From: Bradyrhizobium erythrophlei
Lineage (GTDB): Bacteria > Pseudomonadota > Alphaproteobacteria > Rhizobiales > Xanthobacteraceae
Length of the DNA stretch: 64,000 nt
Direction: 5' to 3'
NCBI RefSeq assembly: GCF_900129425.1
Contig: NZ_LT670817.1
Location: forward strand, 5,642,001-5,706,000
Translations under genes and position numbers: made by a program
Shown here: positions 33,365 through 43,350 of the stretch, one piece after another
Numbering within the stretch: position 1 is the first letter of the stretch
How the letters are laid out: each line of letters opens with the position of its first letter
Notes under the pieces: generated by a model
Databases searched by the model: none
Told to the model about the DNA's origin: nothing
What the model saw: the letters and a program-made list of their open reading frames with translations, nothing else

Positions 33365-33995
33365 TCACTCCAGCAGGGCCTTAGCTTCCTCAAGATCTGG
33401 AGTATCGAGGCCCTCGGTGAACCAAGCATAATGGGGCGCAAGCAGGCTGTGGGCCTCATCAGGGCGGCCCTCAGCGCGCAGAAGTCTGCTGACGCTCATG
33501 GCGGTTCTTAGCTCAAGGAGCCGAGCACCCTGCTCTCGGGCCGTTTCAAGAGCTTGGCCCAGACACTTTTTCGCCTCGCCTCGACGGCCCGCCTTGAGAA
33601 GCAGTTCTGCTTTCAATCGATGTACCTCAGGCCTGAACCAGCAGTCGTCCGTCTGGTCGGCCGCTTCGCCTATCAGCCGTAATCCACCCTCAATCTCTCC
33701 TGCGATCAGATGGGCTTCCGCTGCTCGGGCGAGACGGTACGGTACGTGGAATTTCGACCCTGTTGCGCGCCACGCGGCCAGACCCTCGCGCATAATTGCC
33801 AGACCCTCCTCAATGTGCGCTTGCACGACGTTTGCCCATCCGCGCAACATCGTTGCGTTGGCGACTCCAACGGCGGATCCATGCTTTGTGACCATCGGGA
33901 GGACGGCGCTTACAAAGTCCTGTACTCTCTGTGGCTCGCGACGAATCTGATGCAGTTCGGCTGCAAACCACAGCGCCTGGGCAAGCGTGGGCGGG
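33365..33995 (-). pseudogene. Out-of-frame C-terminal TPR part of the cyclase/ATPase protein
   Basis: From 'PPTLAQALWFAAELHQIRRE' to the stop at 33365 this frame continues the helical-repeat region of the upstream gene (typical last residues '…GLDTPDLEEAKALLE'). It is shifted relative to the main frame by one base at the gggcggg tract 33989-33995. In the main frame the sequence is unrelated after that point. It would be translated only after frameshift correction. Confidence 0.75.
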
Positions 33996-36695
33996 ATGAT
34001 CAAGATCGCGCGCAAGCCCAAGACCCTTTTGCATTTGCCGAACGGCCTCGTCGGGATAACCCATCGCCGCCGCAACGATGGCATCACTCGCGTACCCGCA
34101 GACAGCCGGGTCATGGCCCCCGAATTGGAGGGCTTGATCCCCATGTTTGTCCCGTCGGTAAATAGCAAGCCCGGACGCGATATGATTGCGTGCCGTGGCA
34201 AGGGCGCCAGTTGTTGTGAAGATCGGCCACGCTGCGTGGTGAGCCTGCAGCACAAGCGCAGAATCGCCGCTCGTCTTTGCCATGCTGAACAGCTCGTCCA
34301 ACAAGCGGCTGGAAGTCAAAATATCACCGCTCGTGTAGGCGATTAGCCATGCTCCCCAGACGGTTGGAAACAGATCCGCGACCCGCTGGGCGTGACCCGC
34401 CAACTCGCGAGCCCTGGCGTATACGCGCCCAATCTCCGGGGCCGCCGAGGACGTCGTCGTCATCAACGCCGGTCCCAAAGCAATCAGCAGCTGCAATTCC
34501 TGCTCGGCGTGTGCCGCCTTGTCCGGCAGTGCTTCAAGCAGTTCCAACGCGTTCCGAAAATGCGCGACCGCCTCCTTGTTGGCCGACCGCCTTGCAGCCC
34601 TGTTCCCTGCCCGCTGCCAATAACGAATGGCCTGCGAACCCAATCCTGCCTGAGTGTAATGTCGAGCAAGAACCTCAGGTTGGGCCTCGCAAACATCCAG
34701 GAACTGCTGCTCAAGGGCGCTTGCGATGCGTTCGTGTAACTCGCATCGCTTTGCGCGGAGCAACGTCCCGTAGGCGACGTCCTGTACCAGGGCGTGCTTG
34801 AACAGGTAATTCGCATGCGGCGGCCTGCCTTGCCGAAACAGCAAACCGGCCTGAATGAGGCGGTCTAGCGCCGGCTCGAGTTCCGCCTCTGTCTCGCGCG
34901 CAACCGAAGCCAGCAAAGCGTGCGAAAACTCCCTCCCTATCGCTGCTCCGATTTGCGCCAGCTTCTTGGCCGGCCCGAGCCGGTCGAGCCGCGCCATCAA
35001 CGACGCGTGCAGGCTGGCGGGGACCGCGAGAGCCATCGACGGAACAGAAGCGGTGGTTCGCCGGGCCGCGTCCTCGCTCTCCGCTTCCAACACCGCCTTC
35101 GTCATCTCCTCCACGAACAAGGGAATACCGTCGGTGCGCTCCACTATCTCCGCCGTCACATCCGCCGATAGCTGCTTGTTCTCGACAAGCCGCGCGATGA
35201 TCGCGGCCGCCTCACGCTGCCCAAGCCGGTTGAGTGTTAGGGTTGTCACATGCGGCTGCCCTACCCACGGCGCTACGAACTCAGGGCGAAAAGTTACGAT
35301 AAGCAGTATCTTGAGGGTCGCTATCCGATCTACCGTCCGACCGAGCACTTCCAGGCTGGTCGGATCAATCCAATGCGCATCCTCGAAAATCATCAGCACT
35401 GGATTGTGGTGCGCCAGCCCGACGACTTGCGAGATCAGCGCTTCCAGCGTTCTTTGCCTGCGTTGTTCCGGGGCAAGCTCGAGCCCGGGATATCGTCCAT
35501 CGTTTCGGAGCGAAAGCATTTCCGCAAGCAAGGCAGCATCCCGGGAAGAGGTTGGCGCTTGAGCGAGCACGGAATCGAGCTTGTCGAGCTTCATTTCCGG
35601 CGTATCGTCGTGCGACAGGCCGGCAGCCCGTTCCATCTGCCCAATGATCGGATAGAGCGCACTGTCTGCATGGTGGGGGGAGCAGTAATATCGCAAGCGC
35701 GTATGGGGTTCAGCGGCCAGATGTTCCAGAACCGCGGCCGTGAGCCGCGATTTCCCGATACCTGCTTCGCCCGAGAGCAGGACGACCTGTCCCTCACCTT
35801 CCCTTGCCCTGGACCAGCGGCGAAGAAGCAATTCGGATTCTTCCTCCCGCCCGACGAGTGGAGTCAGCCCGGACGTATGCAGGGCGTCGAAGCGGCTCGC
35901 GACAGAACTCCTCCGCAGAGCGGTCCAGGCTCTCGCAGGTCCGGCAATGCCCTTGAGGTTCAGGGTCCCGAGATTCCGGAGTTCGAAGATATTGCCGAGA
36001 AGCCTTCGGGTGCTCTCCGCAATAACCACGGCATCCGACTCAGCAATAGCCTGCAAGCGGGCGGCAAGATTTGGCGTCTCGCCCACGACGGCCTGCTCCT
36101 GGGCTGCACCCGCGCCAATAAGATCTCCGACGACCACGACCCCGGTCGCGATCCCTATACGTACGTGTAAAGGCGAGCCAGCCGGCGTACGCAGCATGGG
36201 GACTGCCTGGCCCAGGGCGAGCCCGGCGCGCACCGCACGCTCGGCATCGTGCTCGTGGGCCTGCGGATACCCGAAATAGGCAAGCACCCCATCACCCATG
36301 TACTTGGCAACGAATCCTCCATTGCGTTCGACTGCGGTCGCACAACAATGGTGGTAGGCACCGATGATAGCGCGCAAGTCCTCGGGATCGAACCGGGCTG
36401 AGAGGTCTGTCGAGCCGACCAGATCACAGAACATCACCGTGAGCTGACGACGTTCGGCGGCGTCTTTGGGTTGCGCTACAGAAACCGCGGAAGGATGCGG
36501 TGTGGCTGAGGTTTCACAGCCAAGCTCACGGATGGCGCGGAGCATCTTGCGGCGATCGCCCAGCAAAACGCCCAGCTTTTCCAGATCCTGATCTGTCAGA
36601 TCGGGAAGAACCGCGAGATCGATATGGTCCTCTGCGAAACGCTCCGCATACTCGGACATGCCGAGATTCTTGAGCCAGTCGGCAATCTGCTGCAT
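33810..36695 (-). CDS. SAM / class III adenylate-guanylate cyclase / AAA ATPase / TPR signalling protein, C-terminus frameshifted
   Basis: 961 residues in this frame. A SAM-like domain (1-60) is followed by a class III cyclase (about 80-250) with both metal Asp (VMFCDLVGSTD, KYMGDGVLAYFGYP) and the 'NLAARL' transition-state residues, an AAA_16 ATPase (Walker A 'GEAGIGKSRL', Walker B 'LMIFEDAHWIDP') and TPR-like helices. The catalytic cyclase residues are all present, so cAMP or cGMP synthesis is plausible. A one-base shift near 33990 replaces the last about 210 residues by 35-40 unrelated ones. GAAGG precedes the start. It may be a truncated but working enzyme, or decaying. Confidence 0.82.
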   Translation of the reverse strand: MQQIADWLKNLGMSEYAERFAEDHIDLAVLPDLTDQDLEKLGVLLGDRRKMLRAIRELGCETSATPHPSAVSVAQPKDAAERRQLTVMFCDLVGSTDLSARFDPEDLRAIIGAYHHCCATAVERNGGFVAKYMGDGVLAYFGYPQAHEHDAERAVRAGLALGQAVPMLRTPAGSPLHVRIGIATGVVVVGDLIGAGAAQEQAVVGETPNLAARLQAIAESDAVVIAESTRRLLGNIFELRNLGTLNLKGIAGPARAWTALRRSSVASRFDALHTSGLTPLVGREEESELLLRRWSRAREGEGQVVLLSGEAGIGKSRLTAAVLEHLAAEPHTRLRYYCSPHHADSALYPIIGQMERAAGLSHDDTPEMKLDKLDSVLAQAPTSSRDAALLAEMLSLRNDGRYPGLELAPEQRRQRTLEALISQVVGLAHHNPVLMIFEDAHWIDPTSLEVLGRTVDRIATLKILLIVTFRPEFVAPWVGQPHVTTLTLNRLGQREAAAIIARLVENKQLSADVTAEIVERTDGIPLFVEEMTKAVLEAESEDAARRTTASVPSMALAVPASLHASLMARLDRLGPAKKLAQIGAAIGREFSHALLASVARETEAELEPALDRLIQAGLLFRQGRPPHANYLFKHALVQDVAYGTLLRAKRCELHERIASALEQQFLDVCEAQPEVLARHYTQAGLGSQAIRYWQRAGNRAARRSANKEAVAHFRNALELLEALPDKAAHAEQELQLLIALGPALMTTTSSAAPEIGRVYARARELAGHAQRVADLFPTVWGAWLIAYTSGDILTSSRLLDELFSMAKTSGDSALVLQAHHAAWPIFTTTGALATARNHIASGLAIYRRDKHGDQALQFGGHDPAVCGYASDAIVAAAMGYPDEAVRQMQKGLGLARDLDHPAHACPGAVVCSRTASDSSRATESTGLCKRRPPDGHKAWIRRWSRQRNDVARMGKRRASAH

Positions 36696-37008
36696 GGCCT
36701 TCACCGGCAGTTTTGGAGAACTGACGGAGCGAGAGTTTATCCCGACATTCGCTGGATAGCACGCATTGATACAGAAAAACGTTCGTTTCGGCACCCGATT
36801 CAATGAGCCATGGGCAGCATCAAACGGCGCGCCTTTCTTTGCTGGTGGCCTAACACAATTGAGCAAGACATCCGATGAGAGAGAACCTGTTACCGCTACA
36901 TTCTAGGAGTCCGGCGGCGCGTCTCAAAAGTGCCAACATCGGTCACTCCGGCAAGCCCGCTACTCAGTCTGCACTTAACTTTCCGGGCGGGCCGCCCGTC
37001 GGTTTAGC

Positions 37009-37992
37009 TCAGCGTGTCTCGCCCTCACCAACGAGATGGTCGCGAAAGAATCCAACGACGCTCGCGTCGAAGTCACAGTGAAAGGCCGTTCTGTCGAAGC
37101 CGGGCGGATCGGTGCAAAAGCGCGGCAAATTCGCTGCGAACTGCGGCGAGCACGGCGGCAGGAAAGCAAAGTGGCCGGCAGGCACGACATGAATGTCTGG
37201 CTTGCCGGGCAGGCTGTTGGCGGTGAGCGCGGAGTTTTTCGGATCCACGCCTCCGCCTCCCAATTCAGATCGCCAGATCAGCAGGGGGATTTCAACCGCC
37301 GCCAAGGCTTCCGGCGTGAACATGTAGTTCAATGCAGTGTCGGCAAGCACAGCCGCCCGGATTCGGGGCTCGTGCGGCGGGTTGGATGGAATGTCGCCGC
37401 TGCGAAACTGCTCGCAACCTAGCGATTTATTCGACTCCGTGCAGTAGGGTGCGATCCTGCGAAAATCCGGATTGCCTCCCGCCAACACCAGGCCGGTATA
37501 GGCACCGGCGGAGAAGCCGAAGAAGCCGATTTTAGCGTGATCGATAGCCGCTCGGTCTTTCCAGTCGTTCAGCATGAAATCGAGCAAGCCGATCATATCC
37601 GCCGGACGTGACGCAAGGACGGACAGGCTGTCGCGTTTCGATGAGTCGCTGCCGTTGTCGCCGGGATGGTTGATGGCGGCGACGACAAAGCCGGCCTCGG
37701 CCAGTGCTTCCACAACGTCATCGTGGCCCCCGAACCAGCCGCCGCGGCCGTGCGAGACAATGACCAGCGGCAGCTTTGTCCCCGTGACAGGACAGTCCTT
37801 TACGCCCTGAAGCGAATCGACAAATTGCACCGCAAGACTGCCGAGCGGCACTCTCCGCGGCTCTGCTGCGCATGGATACCAAATGGCGCCTGCCAGATTT
37901 GGATCGGAATCGAGAAGCTGAATGCCGGCAGCCTGCGCGCAAGAGTCCGGACAACACAGGATGATGGCATAAGCCCGATACTTCCCAAGCAC
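37009..37992 (-). CDS. Secreted alpha/beta hydrolase (dienelactone hydrolase / PAF-acetylhydrolase-like)
   Basis: About 327 residues. The catalytic Ser is in 'IGFFGFSAGAYTGLVLAGG', the oxyanion region in 'LPLVIVSHGRGGWFGGH', and the His in 'VVPAGHFAFLPPC'. 'GIQLLDSDPNLAGAIWYPC' and several Cys suggest a periplasmic enzyme. The start is unclear: GTG at 37992 gives a short hydrophobic leader, but the frame is open further upstream, overlapping the histidine kinase gene. It is directly downstream of that kinase on the same strand. Confidence 0.75.
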   Translation of the reverse strand: MLGKYRAYAIILCCPDSCAQAAGIQLLDSDPNLAGAIWYPCAAEPRRVPLGSLAVQFVDSLQGVKDCPVTGTKLPLVIVSHGRGGWFGGHDDVVEALAEAGFVVAAINHPGDNGSDSSKRDSLSVLASRPADMIGLLDFMLNDWKDRAAIDHAKIGFFGFSAGAYTGLVLAGGNPDFRRIAPYCTESNKSLGCEQFRSGDIPSNPPHEPRIRAAVLADTALNYMFTPEALAAVEIPLLIWRSELGGGGVDPKNSALTANSLPGKPDIHVVPAGHFAFLPPCSPQFAANLPRFCTDPPGFDRTAFHCDFDASVVGFFRDHLVGEGETR

Positions 37993-38053
37993 CGAAGCAG
38001 CCCCCCATCCGGCAAACGCACTGGCCGTCAGTCGGTGAAACAGGACTCGCCGA

Positions 38054-40600
38054 TTACCTTTGGCTCGTCCGCGGCAATACGATCTTGAACTCGGTGAAAA
38101 GTCCGGGCTCCGTCTCGACATCGATGCTGCCGCCATGCTGTTTGACGATGATGTCGTGGCTCATCGACAGGCCAAGTCCGGTCCCTTCGCCAGACGGCTT
38201 GGTCGTGAAGAACGGGTTGAATATCTTCTCTTTTACCTCTTCCGGGATGCCGGTCCCGTTGTCGCGAATACGGATTTCGATCCTGTCTCCGAGGTTCCTC
38301 GTCGCAGCAGAAAGCATTGGCTCGAAGCCGTCACCGACCTCCGCCTTGCGCTTTGTCGTGGCGTAGAACCCGTTCGATATGAGATTGAGTAGAACTCGCG
38401 TGATCTCTTGCGGATAGACGTCAGCCATGCCGACGGACGGATCGAGATCGCGTTGAAGGGCGATACTGAGCCCTGTTCTTTCCGCCCGGGCACCGTGATA
38501 GGCGAGGTTCATGCTCTCGTCGACGATCGCGTTGATGTCCGCCGGACGATGCTCGCCGGAACCTTCACGGGAGTGCTGCAGCATGTTTTTCACGATCGAG
38601 TCGGCGCGCTTGCCGTGCTGAACGACCTTTTCGAGGTTGCTCTTCAGCGTTTGCGCCAATTCGTCCAGTTCGCCGCGTATCTTGGTGTCGAGCGTGGCGC
38701 CCGCAAGCAGGTCGTTCATCTCTTCAACCAGTTCCGACGACAGCGCCGAGAAATTGTTGACGAAGTTGAGCGGGTTCTTGATCTCGTGGGCGATACCGGC
38801 GGTAAGCTGGCCGAGCGAGGCGAGCTTCTCCGTCTGCACCAGTCGGTCTTGCGCGGCGCGCAGTTCCTCAAGAGAGGCGGCGAGTTCTTTGGTGCGTGCC
38901 TTGGTTTCCTCAAACAACCGCACGTTCTCTACCGCGATCACCGCCTGGTCGGCAAAGGTTTGCACCAGATCGATCTGGCTTTTGGTGAAGGTGCCGGGTT
39001 CAGGCCGTGTCAGCACCAGCACGCCTTCGACTCTGTCGTCCCTGAGCATTGGAACGCCCAGCGTCGCGCGAATTCTGCTCAGGGAACCCGTGGGCATTTC
39101 CATTTCCGGGTCATCAAGAACATCGGGAATGATTTCGACCTTTCCCGATGCGATGACGCGCGAGGTGGCCGAACCGCGGCCGGCCTTTGGCGGATTCGCT
39201 GCCCAATATTGCAGGAATTCGGCTGTCGTACTGGACGCCGCCTTCAAAGGAAAGACGTCGCCTTCGCGAAGGAAGATCGACCCCCTGTTGGCATCACTCA
39301 ACTTGACTGCGGACGTTATCAGGGTCTCGAGAACAGTTTGCAGATCGAAAGCCGAGCGGCTGATGACCTTGAGGACTTCTGCGGTCGCGGTCTGCTGTTC
39401 CAGCGCCTCGGAGAGATCGGCGGTCTTCGCCTTGACCTCGTCGAACAGGCGTACATTCTCGATGGCAATCACGGCCTGATCAGCAAAGGTTTCGAGAAGC
39501 TGGATGTAATGGGCGGCAAAAGAACCAGGCTCCTTGCGCGTGACGCTGATTGCACCGATAACTTTACCCTTGCTCATCAGCGGCACGATTAATTGGCTGC
39601 GAAAGCCTCGCAATCGCGCCAGTTCCCGCAGATCGGGTATTTTGGCCCATTCGATTTCAACGTCGGGAATGTGGACGATCTCGCCATTGCGGAGTTGTTC
39701 TCTCCGCGGAAGCGCGGACAACGGTCTGGGGAACGACGCTTGCAGAGCCCTATCGGCCTCGGGGTCGGTTCGCGTGAAGGCCATCAGGTGCAACGTGTCC
39801 TCGACGAGGCTGTACACCGCGGTCGACAGGGCTTCCACCAGCCGGTTCGATCTCTCCGCTATGGCGTCGAATACCGGCTGAACGTCCGACGGCGAACTGG
39901 CGATCACCTTCAGGACGTCAGCTGTTGCGGTCTGTCGCTCAAGCGCCTCTTTGGTTTCGTTGAACAATCTCGTGTTTTCGATCGCGATCAGGGCCTGGTC
40001 GCGGAACGACTCGGCCAGCGCGATTTCGTTGTCACCAAATCTACCGGCATGCGTTCCGGCGATCCCCAGCAGGCCGATGCATTCCCCCTCGCGCAGGAGT
40101 GGCAGGTAAAGCGCCGAGTTGAAGCCGAAAGTTTCGCGGATGTGGCGCTCATATTCGGGCAGTTCGACCGCCGACCAGTCCGGCAAATGCAGGTTCTTCC
40201 TGGTGACGATGGCGCGCGACGGGAAATTGGCGTCTGTGTCGATCGCAACGGGCGCAAGATCGGGGACAGGAAGAGGTCCTTCCGGCCCCGCCATTGCTAC
40301 AAGCCAGTAGGTGGTGGCGTCGCAACGCAGGATGAACGCCTTGTCGCGTCGGATCAGCCGCGCCGCGGTGAGCACGATGGAGTCAAATACCGGCTGCACG
40401 TCGGTCGGCGATCGACTGATGACGCGCAGAATATCGGAAGTCGCGGTTTGCCTGGCCAACGCCTCCTTGGTCTCGCTAACGAGCCGGGCGTTCTCCCGCG
40501 CGATTCCGTCGCGCTCGGCAAGACTTGACTTGAGTTCCTGCTCAAGCTCGGCAACCCCTCGCTTGGGATCAGACTCGAGGGCATCGCGTTGCGTCGTCAT
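38054..40600 (-). CDS. Soluble sensor histidine kinase with three GAF domains
   Basis: 848 residues, no membrane segment. An N-terminal coiled coil is followed by three tandem GAF domains (about 60-215, 235-395, 415-580) linked by near-identical 'ALxRQTATxxxLKVIxxSPxD' helices. Then a HisKA domain with 'GIAHEIKNPLNFVNNFSALS' and a HATPase domain with 'LLNLISNGFYAT', 'IRDNGTGIPEEV' and 'GEGTGLGLSMSHDI'. No Cys/His pattern for haem or bilin binding is obvious in the GAFs. No response regulator adjacent. Upstream of the esterase gene. Confidence 0.9.
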   Translation of the reverse strand: MTTQRDALESDPKRGVAELEQELKSSLAERDGIARENARLVSETKEALARQTATSDILRVISRSPTDVQPVFDSIVLTAARLIRRDKAFILRCDATTYWLVAMAGPEGPLPVPDLAPVAIDTDANFPSRAIVTRKNLHLPDWSAVELPEYERHIRETFGFNSALYLPLLREGECIGLLGIAGTHAGRFGDNEIALAESFRDQALIAIENTRLFNETKEALERQTATADVLKVIASSPSDVQPVFDAIAERSNRLVEALSTAVYSLVEDTLHLMAFTRTDPEADRALQASFPRPLSALPRREQLRNGEIVHIPDVEIEWAKIPDLRELARLRGFRSQLIVPLMSKGKVIGAISVTRKEPGSFAAHYIQLLETFADQAVIAIENVRLFDEVKAKTADLSEALEQQTATAEVLKVISRSAFDLQTVLETLITSAVKLSDANRGSIFLREGDVFPLKAASSTTAEFLQYWAANPPKAGRGSATSRVIASGKVEIIPDVLDDPEMEMPTGSLSRIRATLGVPMLRDDRVEGVLVLTRPEPGTFTKSQIDLVQTFADQAVIAVENVRLFEETKARTKELAASLEELRAAQDRLVQTEKLASLGQLTAGIAHEIKNPLNFVNNFSALSSELVEEMNDLLAGATLDTKIRGELDELAQTLKSNLEKVVQHGKRADSIVKNMLQHSREGSGEHRPADINAIVDESMNLAYHGARAERTGLSIALQRDLDPSVGMADVYPQEITRVLLNLISNGFYATTKRKAEVGDGFEPMLSAATRNLGDRIEIRIRDNGTGIPEEVKEKIFNPFFTTKPSGEGTGLGLSMSHDIIVKQHGGSIDVETEPGLFTEFKIVLPRTSQR

Positions 40601-40820
40601 TCGGCGAGGGCTTTTCTGGCTGTCTGCAGCCCGCCCTGCGCGCGTTTTTCCTCGCGGTCTATCAAACGGCTATCGCCTGCGGCATCCGCCGCCGGTCGCC
40701 GTTTCCTGCGTTTGCCGGTCAAAAAAGCCCCCCAATTTTATGAACTCAGCCCGGGCCATAGAAGCATACCCAACAGTCGCTCGGCTAGGGGTGAGAACTC
40801 GCCATAGCGCAATGGAAAGG

Positions 40821-41624
40821 CTAATAAAACCCATGAAAATGATGGACCGGCCCATGGCCGCGCCCAACACCGAGGCGGTCCGCTGCCGCGATCGCGGCGC
40901 TGAGCCAGGCCTTGGCGGCGCGAACCGCGGTTTCCATGTCCTCACCCTTGGCAAGCCCGGCAGCGATCGCCGAGGACAGCGAGCAACCGGTGCCGTGGGT
41001 ATTTTTGGTCGCGATACGCGGCGCCGACAGCGCGACGGTACCGCTGCCACGGATGAGATAGTCGATGCTCTCACTGCCCTGCCCGTGCCCGCCCTTGATC
41101 AGCACCGCCGGACAACCCATCGCCAGCAGCCGCTTGCCCTGGCTCTCGATCGCAGCCTCGCCCACCGCGACCGGCTCGTCCAGCAAGGCGGCGGCCTCCG
41201 GCAGGTTCGGCGTGATCAGCGACGCCAGTGGAATGAGCTGGGTTCGCAAGCCTGCAACGGCGTCCGCCGCCAGCAGACGATCCCCTGACGTCGCCACCAT
41301 CACCGGATCGAGCACGATATGTTGTGGCGACCAGCGCTTGAGCGCCGCGACGACGGCGTCAATGGTCGGAAGCTGCGCCAGCATGCCGATCTTGACGGCC
41401 TTGACGTCGAGATCGCCAAACACCGCATCGATTTGCGCGGTCACGAAATCGGCGGGCACATCGTGAATGCCGCTGACGCCGCTCGTGTTCTGGGCGGTCA
41501 GGGCCGTGATGACGGAAGCGCCGTAGACGCCGAGCGCGGCAAATGTCTTCAGGTCGGCCTGGATGCCGGCGCCGCCTGACGAATCCGAGCCGGCGATGGT
41601 GAGCGCTATGGGCATCGCCGTCAT
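40821..41624 (-). CDS. thiD: Hydroxymethylpyrimidine/phosphomethylpyrimidine kinase ThiD
   Basis: 267 residues, ribokinase-like fold. It phosphorylates HMP and HMP-P with ATP in thiamine synthesis. 'ALTIAGSDSSGGAGIQADLK' is the family's start motif; the ATP-binding, catalytic segment is 'NTHGTGCSLSSAIAAGLAKG' with the active-site Cys/Gly loop. The MTAMPIAL start at 41624 is where similarity begins. The following sequence is thought to be non-coding, and no other thi gene is near. Confidence 0.93.
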   Translation of the reverse strand: MTAMPIALTIAGSDSSGGAGIQADLKTFAALGVYGASVITALTAQNTSGVSGIHDVPADFVTAQIDAVFGDLDVKAVKIGMLAQLPTIDAVVAALKRWSPQHIVLDPVMVATSGDRLLAADAVAGLRTQLIPLASLITPNLPEAAALLDEPVAVGEAAIESQGKRLLAMGCPAVLIKGGHGQGSESIDYLIRGSGTVALSAPRIATKNTHGTGCSLSSAIAAGLAKGEDMETAVRAAKAWLSAAIAAADRLGVGRGHGPVHHFHGFY

Positions 41625-41741
41625 TCGGCCCACAGCGATTTCAGCTGTCGTGAGGAGCTCATGTCCTGTCCTAGCGCGCTGTGTTATTGCCAGCAAGTTC
41701 CCGAGCGCTATATTGAGCCCAACCTTTCGGAGACAGCAGCG

Positions 41742-41987
41742 ATGGTTCCCTTTTTCGTCCAGTTCAAATGCAAGCTCGGGCAGTCCTATGCCGTCGCCAA
41801 CGCGCTTGCCGAGGCCGAGATCGCCTCCGAAATTTATTCCACCGCGGGCGATTACGATCTGCTGGTGAAATTCTACGTCGACAACGACACCGATATCGGG
41901 CATTTCGTCAACGAAAAGGTGCAGGTCATTCCCGGCATTCAGGACACCCACACCATCATCACCTTCAAGGCGTTCGGCCCGGGTTAG
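41742..41987 (+). CDS. Stand-alone Lrp/AsnC effector-binding (RAM) domain protein
   Basis: 81 residues: 'VPFFVQFKCKLGQSYAVANA' then 'IYSTAGDYDLLVKFYVDNDT' and 'IPGIQDTHTIITFKAF', the typical babbab fold of Lrp/AsnC C-terminal domains. No DNA-binding helix-turn-helix is present. Such stand-alone RAM proteins (SraM) bind amino acids and may assemble into rings. GGAG lies 10 bases before the ATG. It is divergent from thiD and 76 bases ahead of the Ldh-family gene. Confidence 0.85.
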   Translation: MVPFFVQFKCKLGQSYAVANALAEAEIASEIYSTAGDYDLLVKFYVDNDTDIGHFVNEKVQVIPGIQDTHTIITFKAFGPG

Positions 41988-42063
41988 GGGCGTGGACTCC
42001 CATACTTGGAAACCCTGCCACCGGGCGCGCTGGTCGTAGCGCCGCGCCGCCATCGAACCTGGA

Positions 42064-43140
42064 GTGCCGATCCTGCAACCCGAATTGACAGTCACCTTTG
42101 GCCGGCTGAAATCATTCATTCATGAAGCGCTGACGAAGCTCGGCTTGCCGGATTCGGACGCCCAAACGGTCGCCGCGCTGATGGCGCAAGCGGACCTGCA
42201 GGGATCGGACGGACACGGCGTGACCCGCCTGCCGCAATATGCCCGTCGCATCAAGGCGGGCGGCTTCAACGTTCGGCCGAACATCCAGGTGGTGCGCGAG
42301 CAAGCCGGCACGGCGCTCTTGAATGGCGACAACGGCATGGGCCACCTCGTCATGAAGCGCGCCGCCGAGATCGCGATCGAAAAAGCGCGCAACACCGGCA
42401 TTGCATGGGTCAGCTCGCAATTCAGCAACCATGCCGGGCCGGCGTCGCTTTACGCCAGCATGCCGCTCGCCCACGACATGATCGGACTTTATTTCGCTGT
42501 CGGGAACGCCAACCATCTTCCGCCCTGGGGTGGCCTCGACATGCTGCTATCGACCAACCCGATCGCCGCCGCGATTCCGGCCGGCGACGAGAAGCCGATC
42601 GTGCTCGATATGGCGACGACGGTCGCGGCCTATGGAAAAGTGAAGACAAAGGCGCTGCGCGGCGAGACCATGCCGGAGGGCTGGATGATCGACCGGCAGG
42701 GCAAGCCCCTGACCGATCCGAAACGCGCCGACGAAGGCATGCTGCTGCCGCTGGGCGGCATGGAGGCCGGCTACAAGGGCTACGGGCTTGCGATGATCAT
42801 CGGCCTGCTCGCGGGCACGCTCGGAGGTGCTGCGATGGGCAAAGAGGTGATCGATTTCAATCACGATGACAGCAGCGTCACCAACACCGGCCAGGCGATC
42901 GCGGCCATCAACATCGCCGCATTCGGCGATGTCGGCGTGTTCAAGGCGAGCGTCGATACCCTCGTGCGCGATTTTCGCAACAGCAGCCGGATGCCGGGCG
43001 TCGACCGGATTTTCGTTCCCGGCGAGCATAGCCATGCCACGCGGGCGGCGCGGACCCGCGATGGAATTCCGATCGCCGCCGCGCTGATGCGTGGGCTGGA
43101 CCAGGTCGCCGACGAACTCGGAATTGCAAGACTCGCCTAG
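42064..43140 (+). CDS. Ldh-family (malate/ureidoglycolate/lactate-type) NAD(P)-dependent oxidoreductase
   Basis: 358 residues, type 2 malate/L-lactate dehydrogenase fold. 'GSDGHGVTRLPQYARRIKAG' contains the catalytic His; 'NDNHLPPWGG'-type region reads 'GNANHLPPWGGLDMLLSTNP', and 'VLDMATTVAAYGKV' binds the cofactor. Substrates in the family include malate, (2R)-sulfolactate, ureidoglycolate and Delta1-pyrroline-2-carboxylate. The start is a GTG at 42064. It may be co-transcribed with the RAM-domain gene upstream. Confidence 0.87.
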   Translation: MPILQPELTVTFGRLKSFIHEALTKLGLPDSDAQTVAALMAQADLQGSDGHGVTRLPQYARRIKAGGFNVRPNIQVVREQAGTALLNGDNGMGHLVMKRAAEIAIEKARNTGIAWVSSQFSNHAGPASLYASMPLAHDMIGLYFAVGNANHLPPWGGLDMLLSTNPIAAAIPAGDEKPIVLDMATTVAAYGKVKTKALRGETMPEGWMIDRQGKPLTDPKRADEGMLLPLGGMEAGYKGYGLAMIIGLLAGTLGGAAMGKEVIDFNHDDSSVTNTGQAIAAINIAAFGDVGVFKASVDTLVRDFRNSSRMPGVDRIFVPGEHSHATRAARTRDGIPIAAALMRGLDQVADELGIARLA

Positions 43141-43350
43141 GGCGTGAACCCATAAATTCAGAGTGATTGGACGGCCGCTTCGGTGCGCATTCCGCAGTCA
43201 AGCCGGACATCGCGTGAGGCCCGAAAAACCTCAACAAGAGACCCATGCGGCAGCCAACAGCATCCTGATTCGATCCCCGCCCGGAGGTTGTTTCTACCCC
43301 ATCCGAATTCCGGGGAGACGGCCGGCATCTCCCGTGAGGACTTTTCGGGA

